A DNA stretch of 64,000 bases from Lederbergia sp. NSJ-179 (lineage in GTDB: Bacteria > Bacillota > Bacilli > Bacillales > Bacillaceae_C). The notes under the pieces were generated by a model, which had not been told where the DNA came from, did no database searches, and saw nothing but the letters and a program-made list of their open reading frames with translations. The DNA lies in assembly GCF_022867885.1 (NCBI RefSeq), contig NZ_JALIFP010000008.1:62001-126000 (forward strand), written 5' to 3'. Made by a program: the position numbers and the translations under genes. How positions within the stretch are numbered: the stretch's first letter is position 1; each line of letters opens with the position of its first letter. Of the stretch, positions 53,857 to 63,538 are shown piece by piece.

Positions 53857-55074
53857 ATGGGGAAGGAAACAATTGAGATTAAAGTAGAAAAGTTGACAAA
53901 AGTGTTTGGTAAACATCCTAAGCGAGCCGTTCAATTGTTGAAAGAAAATAAAACAAAAGATGAGATCCTGAAGGAAACTGGAATGACCGTTGGTGTCAAC
54001 CAAGCCTCATTCGAGGTTGCTTCGGGTGAAGTGTTTGTGATCATGGGGCTTTCTGGGAGCGGAAAATCCACGCTTATTAGATTGTTGAACCGTTTGATTG
54101 AACCAACGTCAGGTAATGTTTGGATTGATGGGGAAGATATTACGAAGATGAACAAAGAGCAATTACGTGAAATCCGTCGAAAAAAAATGAGTATGGTGTT
54201 TCAAAAATTCGCTTTGCTCCCTCACAAAACAATCCAACAAAATGCTGAATATGGTTTGGAAATACAAGGAATTGACAAAGAAGAACGGGCCAAAAAGGCC
54301 AGTGAAGCATTAAATTTAGTTGGTCTTGGTGGCTATACGGATAAATATCCAAATGAACTTTCGGGTGGAATGCAGCAACGTGTGGGATTAGCACGGGCAC
54401 TCGCGAATGATCCTGATATTTTATTGATGGATGAAGCGTTCAGTGCGCTTGATCCCCTGATTCGTAAAGACATGCAAGATGAGTTACTAGATTTACATGA
54501 ATCTGTTGGGAAAACCATTATTTTCATTACTCATGACTTAAATGAAGCGTTACGTATTGGTGACCGGATCGCTTTAATGAAAGACGGTGTCATTGTCCAA
54601 ATAGGTACAGCTGAAGAAATATTAATGAATCCAGCTAACGATTATGTAGAGCGATTTGTTGAAGATGTCGATCTTTCTAAAGTATTGACAGCTAGTCATG
54701 TAATGAAAAGAGCTGAAAATGTAACCCCTGATAAGGGACCGCGTGTGGCCCTACAAATGATGCGTGACCAAGGTATTTCCACTGTGTATGTGATGGACAA
54801 AAAAAGAAAGCTATTAGGTTATGTGACGGCAAGTCAAGCATCAGATGCCATTAAAGAAAAGAAGTCGATTGAAGATGTCATGACCAAAGATGTCCCGACC
54901 GTTAGTCCGGACACATTTTTAACCGATTTGTTTGAATCGATGGCTTCAGCGGATGTACCTTTAGCTGTTGTCGATGATCAAGGCCGATTGCAAGGCATCG
55001 TTGTGAAAGGTGCGATTATGGGCGCAATGGCTGGGAATGATGAGGTCATTAATGGAAATGGGGTGATCTCATAA
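53857..55074 (+). CDS. opuAA: Glycine betaine ABC transporter ATP-binding protein
   Basis: 405 residues: Walker A GLSGSGKSTLIRLLNRL (about 61-77), Q-loop FQKFALLPH, signature LSGGMQQRVGLARAL (about 168-182), Walker B ILLMDEAFSALDPL, then two C-terminal CBS domains (about 280-400). The extended N terminus with FGKHPKRAVQLLKENKTKDE is typical of OpuAA/ProV. It powers betaine uptake under osmotic stress; CBS domains sense ionic strength in relatives. First of three genes, and its stop overlaps the opuAB start. Confidence 0.95.
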   Translation: MGKETIEIKVEKLTKVFGKHPKRAVQLLKENKTKDEILKETGMTVGVNQASFEVASGEVFVIMGLSGSGKSTLIRLLNRLIEPTSGNVWIDGEDITKMNKEQLREIRRKKMSMVFQKFALLPHKTIQQNAEYGLEIQGIDKEERAKKASEALNLVGLGGYTDKYPNELSGGMQQRVGLARALANDPDILLMDEAFSALDPLIRKDMQDELLDLHESVGKTIIFITHDLNEALRIGDRIALMKDGVIVQIGTAEEILMNPANDYVERFVEDVDLSKVLTASHVMKRAENVTPDKGPRVALQMMRDQGISTVYVMDKKRKLLGYVTASQASDAIKEKKSIEDVMTKDVPTVSPDTFLTDLFESMASADVPLAVVDDQGRLQGIVVKGAIMGAMAGNDEVINGNGVIS

Positions 55075-55919
55075 TGGAAGATCAACTTTTTCCTAAACTC
55101 CCATTAAAAGAGTGGGTTGAAGCTTTCGTAAAATTTTTAACGGATCATCTAGGAGTCATCTTTGATGGGATCTCTACCGGGATTAAAAGTATGACGGATG
55201 CATTCGTATGGCTATTGTCCATTGGTCATATTCCTGGTTCACCTTACATCCTTATCGCGATCATCTCACTTATTGCTTGGCGAGTAGCAGGTTGGAAAAC
55301 AGGACTGTTTTCACTTATTGGCCTCGCTTTAATTAATAATCTCGGTTATTGGTCAGAGACGCTTGATACATTATCGCTCATCATTATATCGGTTATCTTT
55401 TCCATTATCATTGGGGTACCGATTGGCATTTGGATGTCTCAAAAAGATTCCGTCCAGTCCACAATCACACCGATTCTTGACTTCATGCAAACAATGCCCG
55501 CATTCGTTTACTTGATTCCATCTGTTGTTTTCTTTGGAATTGGTATGGTCCCAGGAGTCATCGCAACGATCATCTTTTCCATGCCGCCGACAGTTAGAAT
55601 GACCAATCTTGGTATCCGTCAGGTAGACGGAGAATTAATAGAGGCAGCGAATGCCTTTGGTTCAACAACAGGGCAAAGACTTGGAAAAGTACAAATTCCA
55701 CTTGCCATGCCTACGATGATGGCAGGCGTGAACCAGACGATCATGTTATCACTATCAATGGTTGTCACCGCCTCGCTTGTAGGAGCACCTGGTCTTGGAG
55801 AAATTGTCTATCGTTCAGTCACTCAAATTAAAATTGGGCTAGGATTTGAAGGTGGTTTGGCACTTGTTATTATTGCCATGGTGCTGGATCGTATTACACA
55901 AGGAGTAAACAAAAAGTAA
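55074..55919 (+). CDS. opuAB: Glycine betaine ABC transporter permease
   Basis: 281 residues with about seven membrane segments and the EAA loop ELIEAANAFGSTTGQRLGKV (about 190-209) that contacts the ATPase. DFMQTMPAFVYLIPSVVFFG is a strongly conserved ProW/OpuAB stretch. Translational coupling to opuAA is indicated by the one-base overlap. Confidence 0.95.
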   Translation: MEDQLFPKLPLKEWVEAFVKFLTDHLGVIFDGISTGIKSMTDAFVWLLSIGHIPGSPYILIAIISLIAWRVAGWKTGLFSLIGLALINNLGYWSETLDTLSLIIISVIFSIIIGVPIGIWMSQKDSVQSTITPILDFMQTMPAFVYLIPSVVFFGIGMVPGVIATIIFSMPPTVRMTNLGIRQVDGELIEAANAFGSTTGQRLGKVQIPLAMPTMMAGVNQTIMLSLSMVVTASLVGAPGLGEIVYRSVTQIKIGLGFEGGLALVIIAMVLDRITQGVNKK

Positions 55920-55972
55920 GTATCCCCTTTTGGGGGTTACAAATAATGATCATTTAGGAGGACCTTTACATT

Positions 55973-56920
55973 ATGAAGAAGAAGTTTTATCTTTCAGGTT
56001 TGATTTTTGCTCTTACGCTGTCCATGCTATTGGCAGCGTGCGGAAATAATGCGGATGATGGATCTAATGGGAAAGATTCGGCAGGAACAGACACGGACAA
56101 AGGTAGTGGAGTTGAGTTAGGGCAAAAAGATTTAACCCTTCCTTACGTAGCATGGGCACGGGAAACCCCTGTTAGTTATTTGCTAGCCGCTGTTCTCGAA
56201 GATGTAGGGTATAATGTTGATGTTAAACAAGTAGAAGCTGGTCCGATGTGGTCTAGTGTAGCTGATGGTTCTGCTGATTTCATGGCATCTGCTTGGTTAC
56301 CTACAACACATGCGAGTTATTGGGAACAATATCAAGATGATGTGGTAAAAGTAAATGAAGTACTTGATAAGGCACCATTGGCACTTGCTGTACCAAGCTA
56401 TATGAAAGATGTCAATTCGATTGAAGACTTAAAAGACAATGAAGAACTAGGTAAGTCTGTCGATTGGACGATTACTGGTATTGATGCTGGTGCAGGTATT
56501 ATGGCAAATACAGAGACGGCCCTAGAAGAATATGGATTGGACAATTGGAAACTGGTATCGAGTTCAGAAGCGGCGATGATTGCTGAATTGAAGTCCGCCT
56601 ATGAGAAAGAAAAGCCAATCGTTGTTCCACTTTGGAAACCACACTGGGTATTTGGTGTGATGGATATGAAAATGTTGGAAGATCCTAAGGGAATTTACGG
56701 AGGAGACGGTGATCAAATTTACATCGTAGCCCGCAAAGGATTAGAAGAAGATGCTCCAGCAGCTTATAAAGTCCTAGAACAATATACAGAAGACTATGAT
56801 ATGGTAGAGGAACTAATGCCACCAGTCTTCGATGAGGACAAAGATCCTGCAGACGTTGCCCAACAATTTATGAAGGACCATCCAGATCTTGTGGATGAGT
56901 GGACAAAAGGCGTAAAATAG
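55973..56920 (+). CDS. opuAC: Glycine betaine-binding lipoprotein
   Basis: 315 residues. Lipoprotein signal LIFALTLSMLLAACGNNADD with lipobox LAAC; Cys23 is the anchor. The ligand cage Trp residues are in YVAWARETPVSY, GPMWSSVADGSADFMASAWL and VVPLWKPHWVFG, as in OpuAC/ProX. It captures glycine betaine or proline betaine outside the membrane. An AGGAGG site lies 54 bases after opuAB, and the operon ends at a strong terminator. Confidence 0.95.
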   Translation: MKKKFYLSGLIFALTLSMLLAACGNNADDGSNGKDSAGTDTDKGSGVELGQKDLTLPYVAWARETPVSYLLAAVLEDVGYNVDVKQVEAGPMWSSVADGSADFMASAWLPTTHASYWEQYQDDVVKVNEVLDKAPLALAVPSYMKDVNSIEDLKDNEELGKSVDWTITGIDAGAGIMANTETALEEYGLDNWKLVSSSEAAMIAELKSAYEKEKPIVVPLWKPHWVFGVMDMKMLEDPKGIYGGDGDQIYIVARKGLEEDAPAAYKVLEQYTEDYDMVEELMPPVFDEDKDPADVAQQFMKDHPDLVDEWTKGVK

Positions 56921-56952
56921 GCTTCTTTCTAGTAACCTGCTTATGTCGCTAA

Positions 56953-57006
56953 AGATAAATAAAATCCCTCTGCCTTACAACTTAGGCGGAGGGATTTTAT
57001 TTATCT
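56953..57006. terminator. Bidirectional terminator after opuAC
   Basis: AGATAAATAAAATCCCTC and GCCT pair with AGGC and GAGGGATTTTATTTATCT around an 8-base loop. Confidence 0.88.
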
Positions 57007-57149
57007 TTTGAAATATGTTTCAAATGACTTGCTATCTCTGTGATACGAATGTTAGACAAGAGGATAGAAGAGGATCCTCACCATTTGTATAAAAGCTCAT
57101 GAAGCATGAAGAAACGTGGAATCCTTCAAACGAGAGGCCATGAATGTTT

Positions 57150-57863
57150 TCACCTATCGATTTCTTTTAGAACCTCCCCAATTTTCCGATCATGAATCAC
57201 AAGATCAGCGTAAAGATCAAGCTCAGTAGGTTCCATATTAATAATCACCAATTTAGCCCCATTTTGCTTGGCGATCAATGGAAATTGATTCGCTGGTGTC
57301 ACACTTAATGAGGAACCAAGAACGAGGAATAAATCGGCCTTTTCACTTTCCTCTGCTGCTTGTACAAGCGCTTCTTCAGGTAACATTTCACCAAATAACA
57401 CAACAGAAGGACGCAGCTTGCCTCCGCATTCACAGATAAATTGCTCATTGGCATATTTTTCATTTCCATACTCGCGGTCACATGATTGGCAATGCACCTT
57501 TTTCATCGTTCCGTGCAATTCGATCACATTCTCGCTCCCTGCATCTGTATGAAAGCCATCAATATTTTGCGTAATAATACTCCGAACCAACCCTTCTTTT
57601 TCCCATTTGGCTAGAATGGCATGGCCTTGATGATACTTTGCTTCATTCAAGCCCAAAACACGCTGACGATAAAATTGGAAAAATTCCTCCACATTTTGAT
57701 TCAGTGCTTCCGTACTAGCAATTTGACTCGGATCCTTCTTCGTCCATAATCCTTTTCCAGAAGAACGGAAATCAGGAAGCCCACTTTCCGTTGACATCCC
57801 CGCCCCTGTTAATACGACCGTATAATTCGATTCCTTCAACCATTGGGATAACAACCTTCTCAC
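57150..57863 (-). CDS. NAD-dependent protein deacylase (sirtuin)
   Basis: 237 residues: VLTGAGMSTESGLPDFRSS (about 17-35), TQNIDGFHTDAG, catalytic His in IELHGTMKKVHC, a four-Cys zinc site (CQSCDREY and CECGGKL), RPSVVLFGEMLPE and the NAD-binding LGSSLSVTPANQFP. It matches the Bacillus SrtN/CobB sirtuins that deacetylate lysines (acetyl-CoA synthetase in B. subtilis). Monocistronic. Confidence 0.92.
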   Translation of the reverse strand: MRRLLSQWLKESNYTVVLTGAGMSTESGLPDFRSSGKGLWTKKDPSQIASTEALNQNVEEFFQFYRQRVLGLNEAKYHQGHAILAKWEKEGLVRSIITQNIDGFHTDAGSENVIELHGTMKKVHCQSCDREYGNEKYANEQFICECGGKLRPSVVLFGEMLPEEALVQAAEESEKADLFLVLGSSLSVTPANQFPLIAKQNGAKLVIINMEPTELDLYADLVIHDRKIGEVLKEIDR

Positions 57864-57925
57864 CTCCCTTTTTATTTAACTAAATCGATGCCATCATTGT
57901 ACCATTGAAACCACGCTAAAACACA

Positions 57926-57965
57926 ATAAAGCTGATTGAAAGAATATCCTTTCAATCAGCTTTAT
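57926..57965 (-). terminator. Terminator after the siderophore-binding protein gene
   Basis: ATAAAGCTGATTGAAAG pairs with CTTTCAATCAGCTTTAT around a 5-base loop. Confidence 0.8.
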
Positions 57966-58004
57966 CCCAATTCAACAAAATTCGAGACGTGCCAAGCACT
58001 CCGT

Positions 58005-58979
58005 TTAGTCTAGCACAACTTCTACTTCATCTGCCATGGCAGAAACGGATTCTAGTCCTCCCCCAGATAGGTACCAATTTTCTGGGTCTAAATAAACGAT
58101 TTTATCATTTTTATAAGCATTCGTTTTCTGAATCAGCTCATTTTCAACTAATTGTTTGGAGCTTGACTCGCCACCAATGGCCGTTCCTCTGTCAATGACA
58201 AAGAGGTAGTCAGGATTTTGTTCAAGAACATATTCGAACGATACGTTTTGACCATGAGTAGAAACTTCAATATTTTCATCTGCTGGAGCAAATCCAAACA
58301 CATCATGAATAATCCCGAAACGAGAGCTTGGTCCGTATGCACTCATTTTTCCCTCATTCGCTAAAACCACAAGGGATTTTCCATCATCCTTGCTTGCTTT
58401 TTCATGTAGAGCGGCAATTTTATCATCAATTTTTTCTACTTCTGTTTTCGCTACATCTTCTTTGCCGAAAATCTTAGCTAATGTGTTCACATTTTCTTTA
58501 AAAGATTCCATATATCTCGATGTATCTAAGCCAACAAAAATCGTTGGAGCAATTTCTGTAAATTCATCATACATATCTGACTGTCTTCCTGAGATCAAAA
58601 TCAAATCAGGTTTCAAAGCATGAATCTTTTCAAAATCAGGTTCCTTTAAGCTTCCAACATTCTCATATTCGTCTCCCTCATATTTGGACAAATAATTAGG
58701 AACATTCATTTGTGGAAGTCCAACAACCTCTTCAACACCTAAAGCATCTAAAGTATCTAGTGCACCGAAATCAAATACAACAACCTTTTTTGGATTTTTT
58801 TGAACAGATGTTTCTCCTAACTCATGTTTAATGGTCAATGTTTCTTCTTGTTGCTCATGATCATTTCCATTTCCTTCACTCGCTTGCTTATTATCATTTT
58901 TTGCCTCAGAGCCTGAACCACAAGCAGCTAATCCAATCGCTAAAAGCAAAACAGTAAACATAAAACCTAACTTTTTCAT
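58005..58979 (-). CDS. Siderophore-binding lipoprotein of an iron ABC transporter (FpuA/YclQ-like)
   Basis: From 58979 (GAGGTG site upstream; a 14-codon extension to 59021 has none) the protein is 324 residues with lipoprotein signal LLLAIGLAACGSGSE (Cys20 anchor), then a linker and the two-lobed helical-backbone fold: NPKKVVVFDFGALDTLDALG, LKPDLILISGRQSDMY and GPSSRFGIIHDVFGF. These resemble the petrobactin-binding FpuA/YclQ group. No permease or ATPase follows, so partners are elsewhere. A Fur box lies upstream. Confidence 0.85.
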   Translation of the reverse strand: MKKLGFMFTVLLLAIGLAACGSGSEAKNDNKQASEGNGNDHEQQEETLTIKHELGETSVQKNPKKVVVFDFGALDTLDALGVEEVVGLPQMNVPNYLSKYEGDEYENVGSLKEPDFEKIHALKPDLILISGRQSDMYDEFTEIAPTIFVGLDTSRYMESFKENVNTLAKIFGKEDVAKTEVEKIDDKIAALHEKASKDDGKSLVVLANEGKMSAYGPSSRFGIIHDVFGFAPADENIEVSTHGQNVSFEYVLEQNPDYLFVIDRGTAIGGESSSKQLVENELIQKTNAYKNDKIVYLDPENWYLSGGGLESVSAMADEVEVVLD

Positions 58980-59052
58980 TTTCCACACCTCATCTATAGT
59001 ATATGTTATATGTAAGATCATGCAATAAAAAAACTACCTTCCTGAGCCTCCT

Positions 59053-59077
59053 GGATAATGATATTCATTCTCAATTA
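59053..59077. promoter_or_regulatory. Fur box
   Basis: GGATAATGATATTCATTCTC is close to the Bacillus 7-1-7 Fur consensus (TGATAATNATTATCA overlapping units) and lies about 75-100 bases before the siderophore-binding protein start. Confidence 0.7.
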
Positions 59078-59148
59078 GTAATATACCATATTTATACTTT
59101 TTTACAACAGTTTTTTCGCTATTTCACTTCTTTGTCAAAAAAATAACA

Positions 59149-59194
59149 ATGAAAAACCCATGGAGAATGCTGCTTCCCCATGGGTTTCTCATTA
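59149..59194 (-). terminator. Terminator overlapping the end of the thuA-like gene
   Basis: On the minus strand AATGAGAAACCCATGGGG pairs with CCATGGGTTTTTCATT, followed by GTTATTTTTTTG. Confidence 0.8.
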
Positions 59195-59914
59195 ATTTTT
59201 AGGAGAGATTTCCTCTATTGGCTTGGCATTCCCATACTTTGGATAGGCATGATCAACTGGTTTCACCCAATTTGCTGCATTGATTAAAACTTTTTGCACA
59301 TCTTTATTATAGTATGTCGGATAAGTTTCATGTCCTGGACGGAAATAGAAGACCTTTCCATTCCCTCTTTTATACGTGCAACCTGAGCGGAACACTTCTC
59401 CACCTTCAAACCAGCTAACGAAGACAAGCTCATCAGGAGCCGGGATATCAAAATGTTCGCCATACATTTCTTCTTTTTCTAACTCAAAATATTCCCCGAT
59501 TCCTTCCGCGATTGGATGTGTCGGATCTACAACCCAAAGGCGTTCCCGATCATCCGCTTCTCTCCATTTAAGATCACAGGAGGTCCCCATTAACTTTTTA
59601 AAGATTTTTGAAAAATGTCCCGAATGTAAGACAATCAAGCCCATTCCTTCAAGTACCCTTTTATGTACACGATCGATAATTTCATCCGATACCTCATGGT
59701 GAGCCATATGTCCCCACCAAAAAAGCACATCCGTATTATTTAAAACATCTTCTGTCAAGCCATGTTCAGGTTGTTCCAATGTAGCTGTTTGAACCTGATG
59801 CTCTGTTCCTGCAAAAATTTTGGCCAGAGCCCCATGAATGCCCTCTGGATAGACTTCTGCAACTTTTGGATTGGACTTTTCATGCTTATTTTCATTCCAA
59901 ATGGTAATATTCAT
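59192..59914 (-). CDS. ThuA-like protein
   Basis: 240 residues with ThuA family text: [74 protein letters not shown] and [20 protein letters not shown]. ThuA was named for trehalose/sugar use in rhizobia and has a class I glutamine amidotransferase-like fold; the exact reaction is unproven. It usually accompanies a ThuB-type dehydrogenase; here the nearest candidate is 8 kb away at 50853. AGGAGAG site upstream. Confidence 0.85.
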   Translation of the reverse strand: MNITIWNENKHEKSNPKVAEVYPEGIHGALAKIFAGTEHQVQTATLEQPEHGLTEDVLNNTDVLFWWGHMAHHEVSDEIIDRVHKRVLEGMGLIVLHSGHFSKIFKKLMGTSCDLKWREADDRERLWVVDPTHPIAEGIGEYFELEKEEMYGEHFDIPAPDELVFVSWFEGGEVFRSGCTYKRGNGKVFYFRPGHETYPTYYNKDVQKVLINAANWVKPVDHAYPKYGNAKPIEEISPKN

Positions 59915-60011
59915 GCATTTCTCTCCTTTTTATCCATCTCTATTCTGTAACCGCTAGCTAGTTCTATTTTAAAGCGATTTCCCTACTCTGTCTAATCATG
60001 TGATCCATTCT

Positions 60012-60926
60012 TTACAGTAGTTTATCTTGCTGCCTGATTTTATCAATTGGGACAAACACATCAAGATGGCGATATAAATTGTAGAACTCTGCTGGCAGCA
60101 AGCCTCCAAATTCCCCATCAATATTTAATTGCATTTTAACTGGGGATTTCACTTTAATGTGGTTTGCTTTTGTATAAATAAGATTGGGATCATGAATATG
60201 TTCGCCACGTAAGGCCAAGCTCGCAATTCTGATAAATTCGGCTAAATTCGTCTTTTTTAAAATCATCAGTGTAAATAAACCGTCGTTGATGGATGAATCA
60301 GGAGCTAATTTTTCAAACCCTCCTATGGAATTGGTTAACCCTACTAAAAACAGCATAATTTCTCCCTCAAATAGCTTTCCATCGTATTCGATCGATGCCT
60401 CCGCAGCACGAATAGAGGGAAGCATTTCTATTCCTTTTAAGTAGTAGGCAAGCTGGCCCAACACAGTTTTTAGCTTACTTGGAACTTCGTAGGTCAACTC
60501 TGTTAACCGTCCACCTCCAGCAATATTGATAAAATAATGATCATTCATACGTCCGATATCAACGGGAATCGTCTCATTTTGAATAATCACATTGATGGCT
60601 GCATCAATATCCCTTGGAATATGTAGGGCTCTCGCAAAATCATTCGTTGTTCCTGTTGGAATTACCCCTAATTTAGGACGGTATTTCTGTTCAGCCAATC
60701 CATTCACGACTTCATTAATTGTCCCGTCTCCACCGGCCGCGATCACGACATCGTATTCCCTTTCTACCGCAATCTTTGCTGCCTGAATCGCATCACCTTC
60801 GCCAGTCGTTGCATGACAAGATGTCTCAAAGCCTGCATTTTCCAACTTAAATAGGACCTCTGCAAGACTTCGTTTAAAAATCTCTCTTCCAGAAGTCGGA
60901 TTATAAATAATTCGTACCCTTTTCAA
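60012..60926 (-). CDS. dgkB: Diacylglycerol kinase-type lipid kinase (DgkB/YegS-like)
   Basis: 304 residues: YNPTSGREIFKRSLAEVLFK at the N terminus, the catalytic GGDGTINEVVNGLAE (about 65-79), GVIPTGTTNDFARAL and a C-terminal lobe with GLTNSIGGFEKLAPDSSIND. DgkB in Bacillus phosphorylates diacylglycerol released during lipoteichoic acid synthesis, returning it as phosphatidic acid. A separate promoter is likely, as the flanking gaps are 85 and 160 bases. Confidence 0.88.
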   Translation of the reverse strand: MKRVRIIYNPTSGREIFKRSLAEVLFKLENAGFETSCHATTGEGDAIQAAKIAVEREYDVVIAAGGDGTINEVVNGLAEQKYRPKLGVIPTGTTNDFARALHIPRDIDAAINVIIQNETIPVDIGRMNDHYFINIAGGGRLTELTYEVPSKLKTVLGQLAYYLKGIEMLPSIRAAEASIEYDGKLFEGEIMLFLVGLTNSIGGFEKLAPDSSINDGLFTLMILKKTNLAEFIRIASLALRGEHIHDPNLIYTKANHIKVKSPVKMQLNIDGEFGGLLPAEFYNLYRHLDVFVPIDKIRQQDKLL

Positions 60927-61052
60927 ATCTCATCACCCATTCATACAAAATAGGCATTGTTTTTCAATGCAATTATTGCAAGTCTATCTAATTTATCATA
61001 CCTTTTTTATAGAATAAAATCCAATCACAAATGATCGTCCGAGAGTACCTGT

Positions 61053-61084
61053 AAAAAAAGAGAAATGACAAAGTCATCCCTCTC
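61053..61084 (-). terminator. Terminator of the sigma-factor operon
   Basis: On the minus strand GAG and GATGAC pair with GTCAT and CTC, followed by TTTTTTT. Confidence 0.65.
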
Positions 61085-61087
61085 AAA

Positions 61088-61984
61088 TTATTTTTCATTT
61101 ACATGAACAGTATTCGCACCCTTTATCGTTAGCCGATGTTCCCCTTTTCCATATTTCCGCAATGCAGATTCAACCGAATCCGCATCTGTCTTTTTTATTT
61201 CATCCCAATCCTGATCATCTACATAATCAACATTATCTACTGCTACTGTTAGGTTAGATGTTTTTTCTACGTTCACATGGACAGTTTCTGCACCCTCGAT
61301 ATTCCAATCACTAAGAAGATTTCTAGGAGCAGCTTTGATAGGTTGCCAATTGCCTTTCAACTCTAAGGCAATGTTTTGTGGTATCAAGAGAGTGGCTTCC
61401 CCTGTATCCATTGACCGATAAAAATGATTATAGGGGATCTCCTTCATTTTAATATAAATGGTATCCCCTTTTTTCTCCACCATCGCATAATCAGAAACCT
61501 CTTTGATCCTTGTCTCATTGGCGAACCCATCTCCCTCATAAGTACCAAAAATTGAAATTTCCTTTTGATCGGTTGTTTCAATCGAAAGGTCGAATGGGCC
61601 TGTCTCTACCTGCAGCCGTTTAATCCCTGTTAAATTACTTTCCTCATATTTGGGTAAATCCATCTCACGAACTTCTGCTGAGACTACCTTTTGTGCAAAA
61701 TCAAATAATCCAATGGAATGCAGGACCGCCATTCCGATTCCCGTTGTACCAATGAATGCGATGAAAATGATACTAATAAAATCGTATTTGACCCGGCTAT
61801 TTTCCGTTCTTGCCATAAAAAGGTATAGGAGAATCTCAACTCCTAAGACGATGAACAGAACGGGCCACCAAGACATTAAGACAAGAGCTGGATCCCAGCC
61901 AAAAAACTGCTGCAATAGCAAAAAGACACCGAGGAAAACAAGGGCTCCTCCCATTGAAAAGGAGCCGACACGCCATGTTCTCAT
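61088..61984 (-). CDS. Membrane protein with LiaF-like N terminus and adhesin-like (toast-rack/DUF4097) C-terminal domain
   Basis: 298 residues: three membrane segments in the first 95 residues (GGALVFLGVFLLLQQFFGW, WWPVLFIVLGVEILLYLF, then FISIIFIAFIGTTGIGMAVL), followed by a beta-rich outside domain with SIETTDQKEISIFGTYEGDG and repeated TVHVN motifs (GAETVHVNVEKT, GANTVHVNEK). Such layouts are common in envelope-stress operons. It overlaps the upstream gene by 4 bases and ends the operon. Confidence 0.65.
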   Translation of the reverse strand: MRTWRVGSFSMGGALVFLGVFLLLQQFFGWDPALVLMSWWPVLFIVLGVEILLYLFMARTENSRVKYDFISIIFIAFIGTTGIGMAVLHSIGLFDFAQKVVSAEVREMDLPKYEESNLTGIKRLQVETGPFDLSIETTDQKEISIFGTYEGDGFANETRIKEVSDYAMVEKKGDTIYIKMKEIPYNHFYRSMDTGEATLLIPQNIALELKGNWQPIKAAPRNLLSDWNIEGAETVHVNVEKTSNLTVAVDNVDYVDDQDWDEIKKTDADSVESALRKYGKGEHRLTIKGANTVHVNEK

Positions 61985-63072
61985 TTTGCTTCACCTCTTT
62001 TTTGATCAGATTTAATTTTTTTTCCTGTTAATAATTTGATTCCCCCGCCAATCAGCAAGAGGCAGATAAGCGCTGTTTGTACATATTCGCGGACCCAATA
62101 ATAAAGATCGATTGAAAACCATTTTTGGATAAAAGGCTCCGCAATCGGTAGGGCTACATTCAATCCAATATAATAAATCCCTAAAACAATGAAACCAATG
62201 CCTACCCATTTTTGATGATTGACAAAGACGGAGACAATCGGTACGTCTTCATTTTCTAATTCCTCGCCCGCTCTCGATGCTTTTTGCAAACCGTCAAAAA
62301 AGCTGAAGAACCAGATGATGGGAACAATAAATAAGAAGATCCCTAGTCTAAGTACGTCTAAAATATAGATGGAGAATAGAAAGGCTGCCATCAACTGGAT
62401 GCCGCGTTTTTGTAGTCCTAGATAAAGATGCCCAGCTCCAGGAAAAATGGCTAATAAAGTGGCGATCGCTTTGCTTTTTTTCCCTTCGGTATTGCGATTT
62501 TCAAGGTCTTCTAAAATCGATTTATCCTCCAGTTCTTCTCCCTTTTGCTTTTTGTCCAGTTGTTTTAAAGCATCAAAGAAGCCAAAGAACCAGATGATCG
62601 GAAGGGAGGCTAGGAAGATGAGAAACTCGCTTCTTTCGGTCATCAAGGTTACAAAAAAGATCATCATCGCTGCTCCAAAGAAAGCAACCAATAATGTCGT
62701 GCCTCTATACACCAAGCCGAGTTGAAAATGTCCGAGTCCAGGGACAAAAGAAAGAATAATCGTGAAAAAACGCTCAGACTCTTGTGGCTTCTCTTCTGCA
62801 ACGGTCCCTTCCGACACCTGATTTCCTTGTTGATAGAGTTTGGAAGCTGTGACAGCCGTATCGATGAAGTTAACGAGATAAAGAAGAACCCCACCAAGTG
62901 ATAAAATGGTAAAAACATCATTCAAGGTCGCAAATGCAATCATGAACGAGAAAAGTGGAATCCCAATCACCGTTGCCATATAAAAAAGGCCTCTTAGCAC
63001 CTTTCCAAGATACATTAAACCCCCACCCGGGAAAAAGGCGAGCAAAAAGGCGATAAACGGATTTTTATTCAT
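61981..63072 (-). CDS. Multi-span membrane protein with TM2-like repeats
   Basis: From 63072 (AAGGAGGG upstream; a 12-codon extension lies in the upstream gene) the protein is 363 residues. Three related units recur: FIAFLLAFFPGGGLMYLGKV, FTIILSFVPGLGHFQLGLVY and IATLLAIFPGAGHLYLGLQK, each PGxGxxxLG followed by a helix pair, and two IPIWFFGFFDAL-type endings. These resemble TM2 domains. It probably works with the neighbouring anti-sigma system as a sensor or target; no enzyme motif is seen. Confidence 0.6.
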   Translation of the reverse strand: MNKNPFIAFLLAFFPGGGLMYLGKVLRGLFYMATVIGIPLFSFMIAFATLNDVFTILSLGGVLLYLVNFIDTAVTASKLYQQGNQVSEGTVAEEKPQESERFFTIILSFVPGLGHFQLGLVYRGTTLLVAFFGAAMMIFFVTLMTERSEFLIFLASLPIIWFFGFFDALKQLDKKQKGEELEDKSILEDLENRNTEGKKSKAIATLLAIFPGAGHLYLGLQKRGIQLMAAFLFSIYILDVLRLGIFLFIVPIIWFFSFFDGLQKASRAGEELENEDVPIVSVFVNHQKWVGIGFIVLGIYYIGLNVALPIAEPFIQKWFSIDLYYWVREYVQTALICLLLIGGGIKLLTGKKIKSDQKRGEAK

Positions 63073-63538
63073 TGTGTTTTCCCTCCTTAAAGTGAACATC
63101 CATTTCAAATTTATTGATAATCGATCCTTGTTTATTAAGAAAACTTTGGATAAAAGACTCTGATTGTTTTGATTCGCTGTTTTCGATTGTATGGGGCATT
63201 TTTAATAGCTGAGAAAAAACACCAGTGGACATAAGGATAAATGTCATAGCAACCGCAATAGAATAGTGAATAAATGTTTGTTTATACGAATGTTTGGCTC
63301 GTATCTTTGGCTGATCCTCTTTTGTATTTATTTCCTGTACTTGCTTCATGATCGAATCCGTAAAATGATTGGGTTCAGCCAGCTCAGGCATTTGGAATTC
63401 GTTCGCGTCCACTGCTTGTAGGTATAATTCTAAACAATGGTCACAGTCATACAGATGGTTTTCATATTGAATCCGAGTCTCATCATCCAATTCATCTCGC
63501 ACATATTGCAGCCAATGATCAATGCGATAGTGATTCAT
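63065..63538 (-). CDS. Zinc-finger-type anti-sigma factor
   Basis: 157 residues: N-terminal cytosolic ZAS-like motif YENHLYDCDHCLELY (HxxxCxxC at about 27-34), a single membrane span (about 93-112, YSIAVAMTFILMSTGVF) and an outside tail. It overlaps the sigma factor gene by 4 bases, the usual arrangement for translational coupling of an ECF sigma factor to its inhibitor. Confidence 0.8.
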   Translation of the reverse strand: MNHYRIDHWLQYVRDELDDETRIQYENHLYDCDHCLELYLQAVDANEFQMPELAEPNHFTDSIMKQVQEINTKEDQPKIRAKHSYKQTFIHYSIAVAMTFILMSTGVFSQLLKMPHTIENSESKQSESFIQSFLNKQGSIINKFEMDVHFKEGKHNE

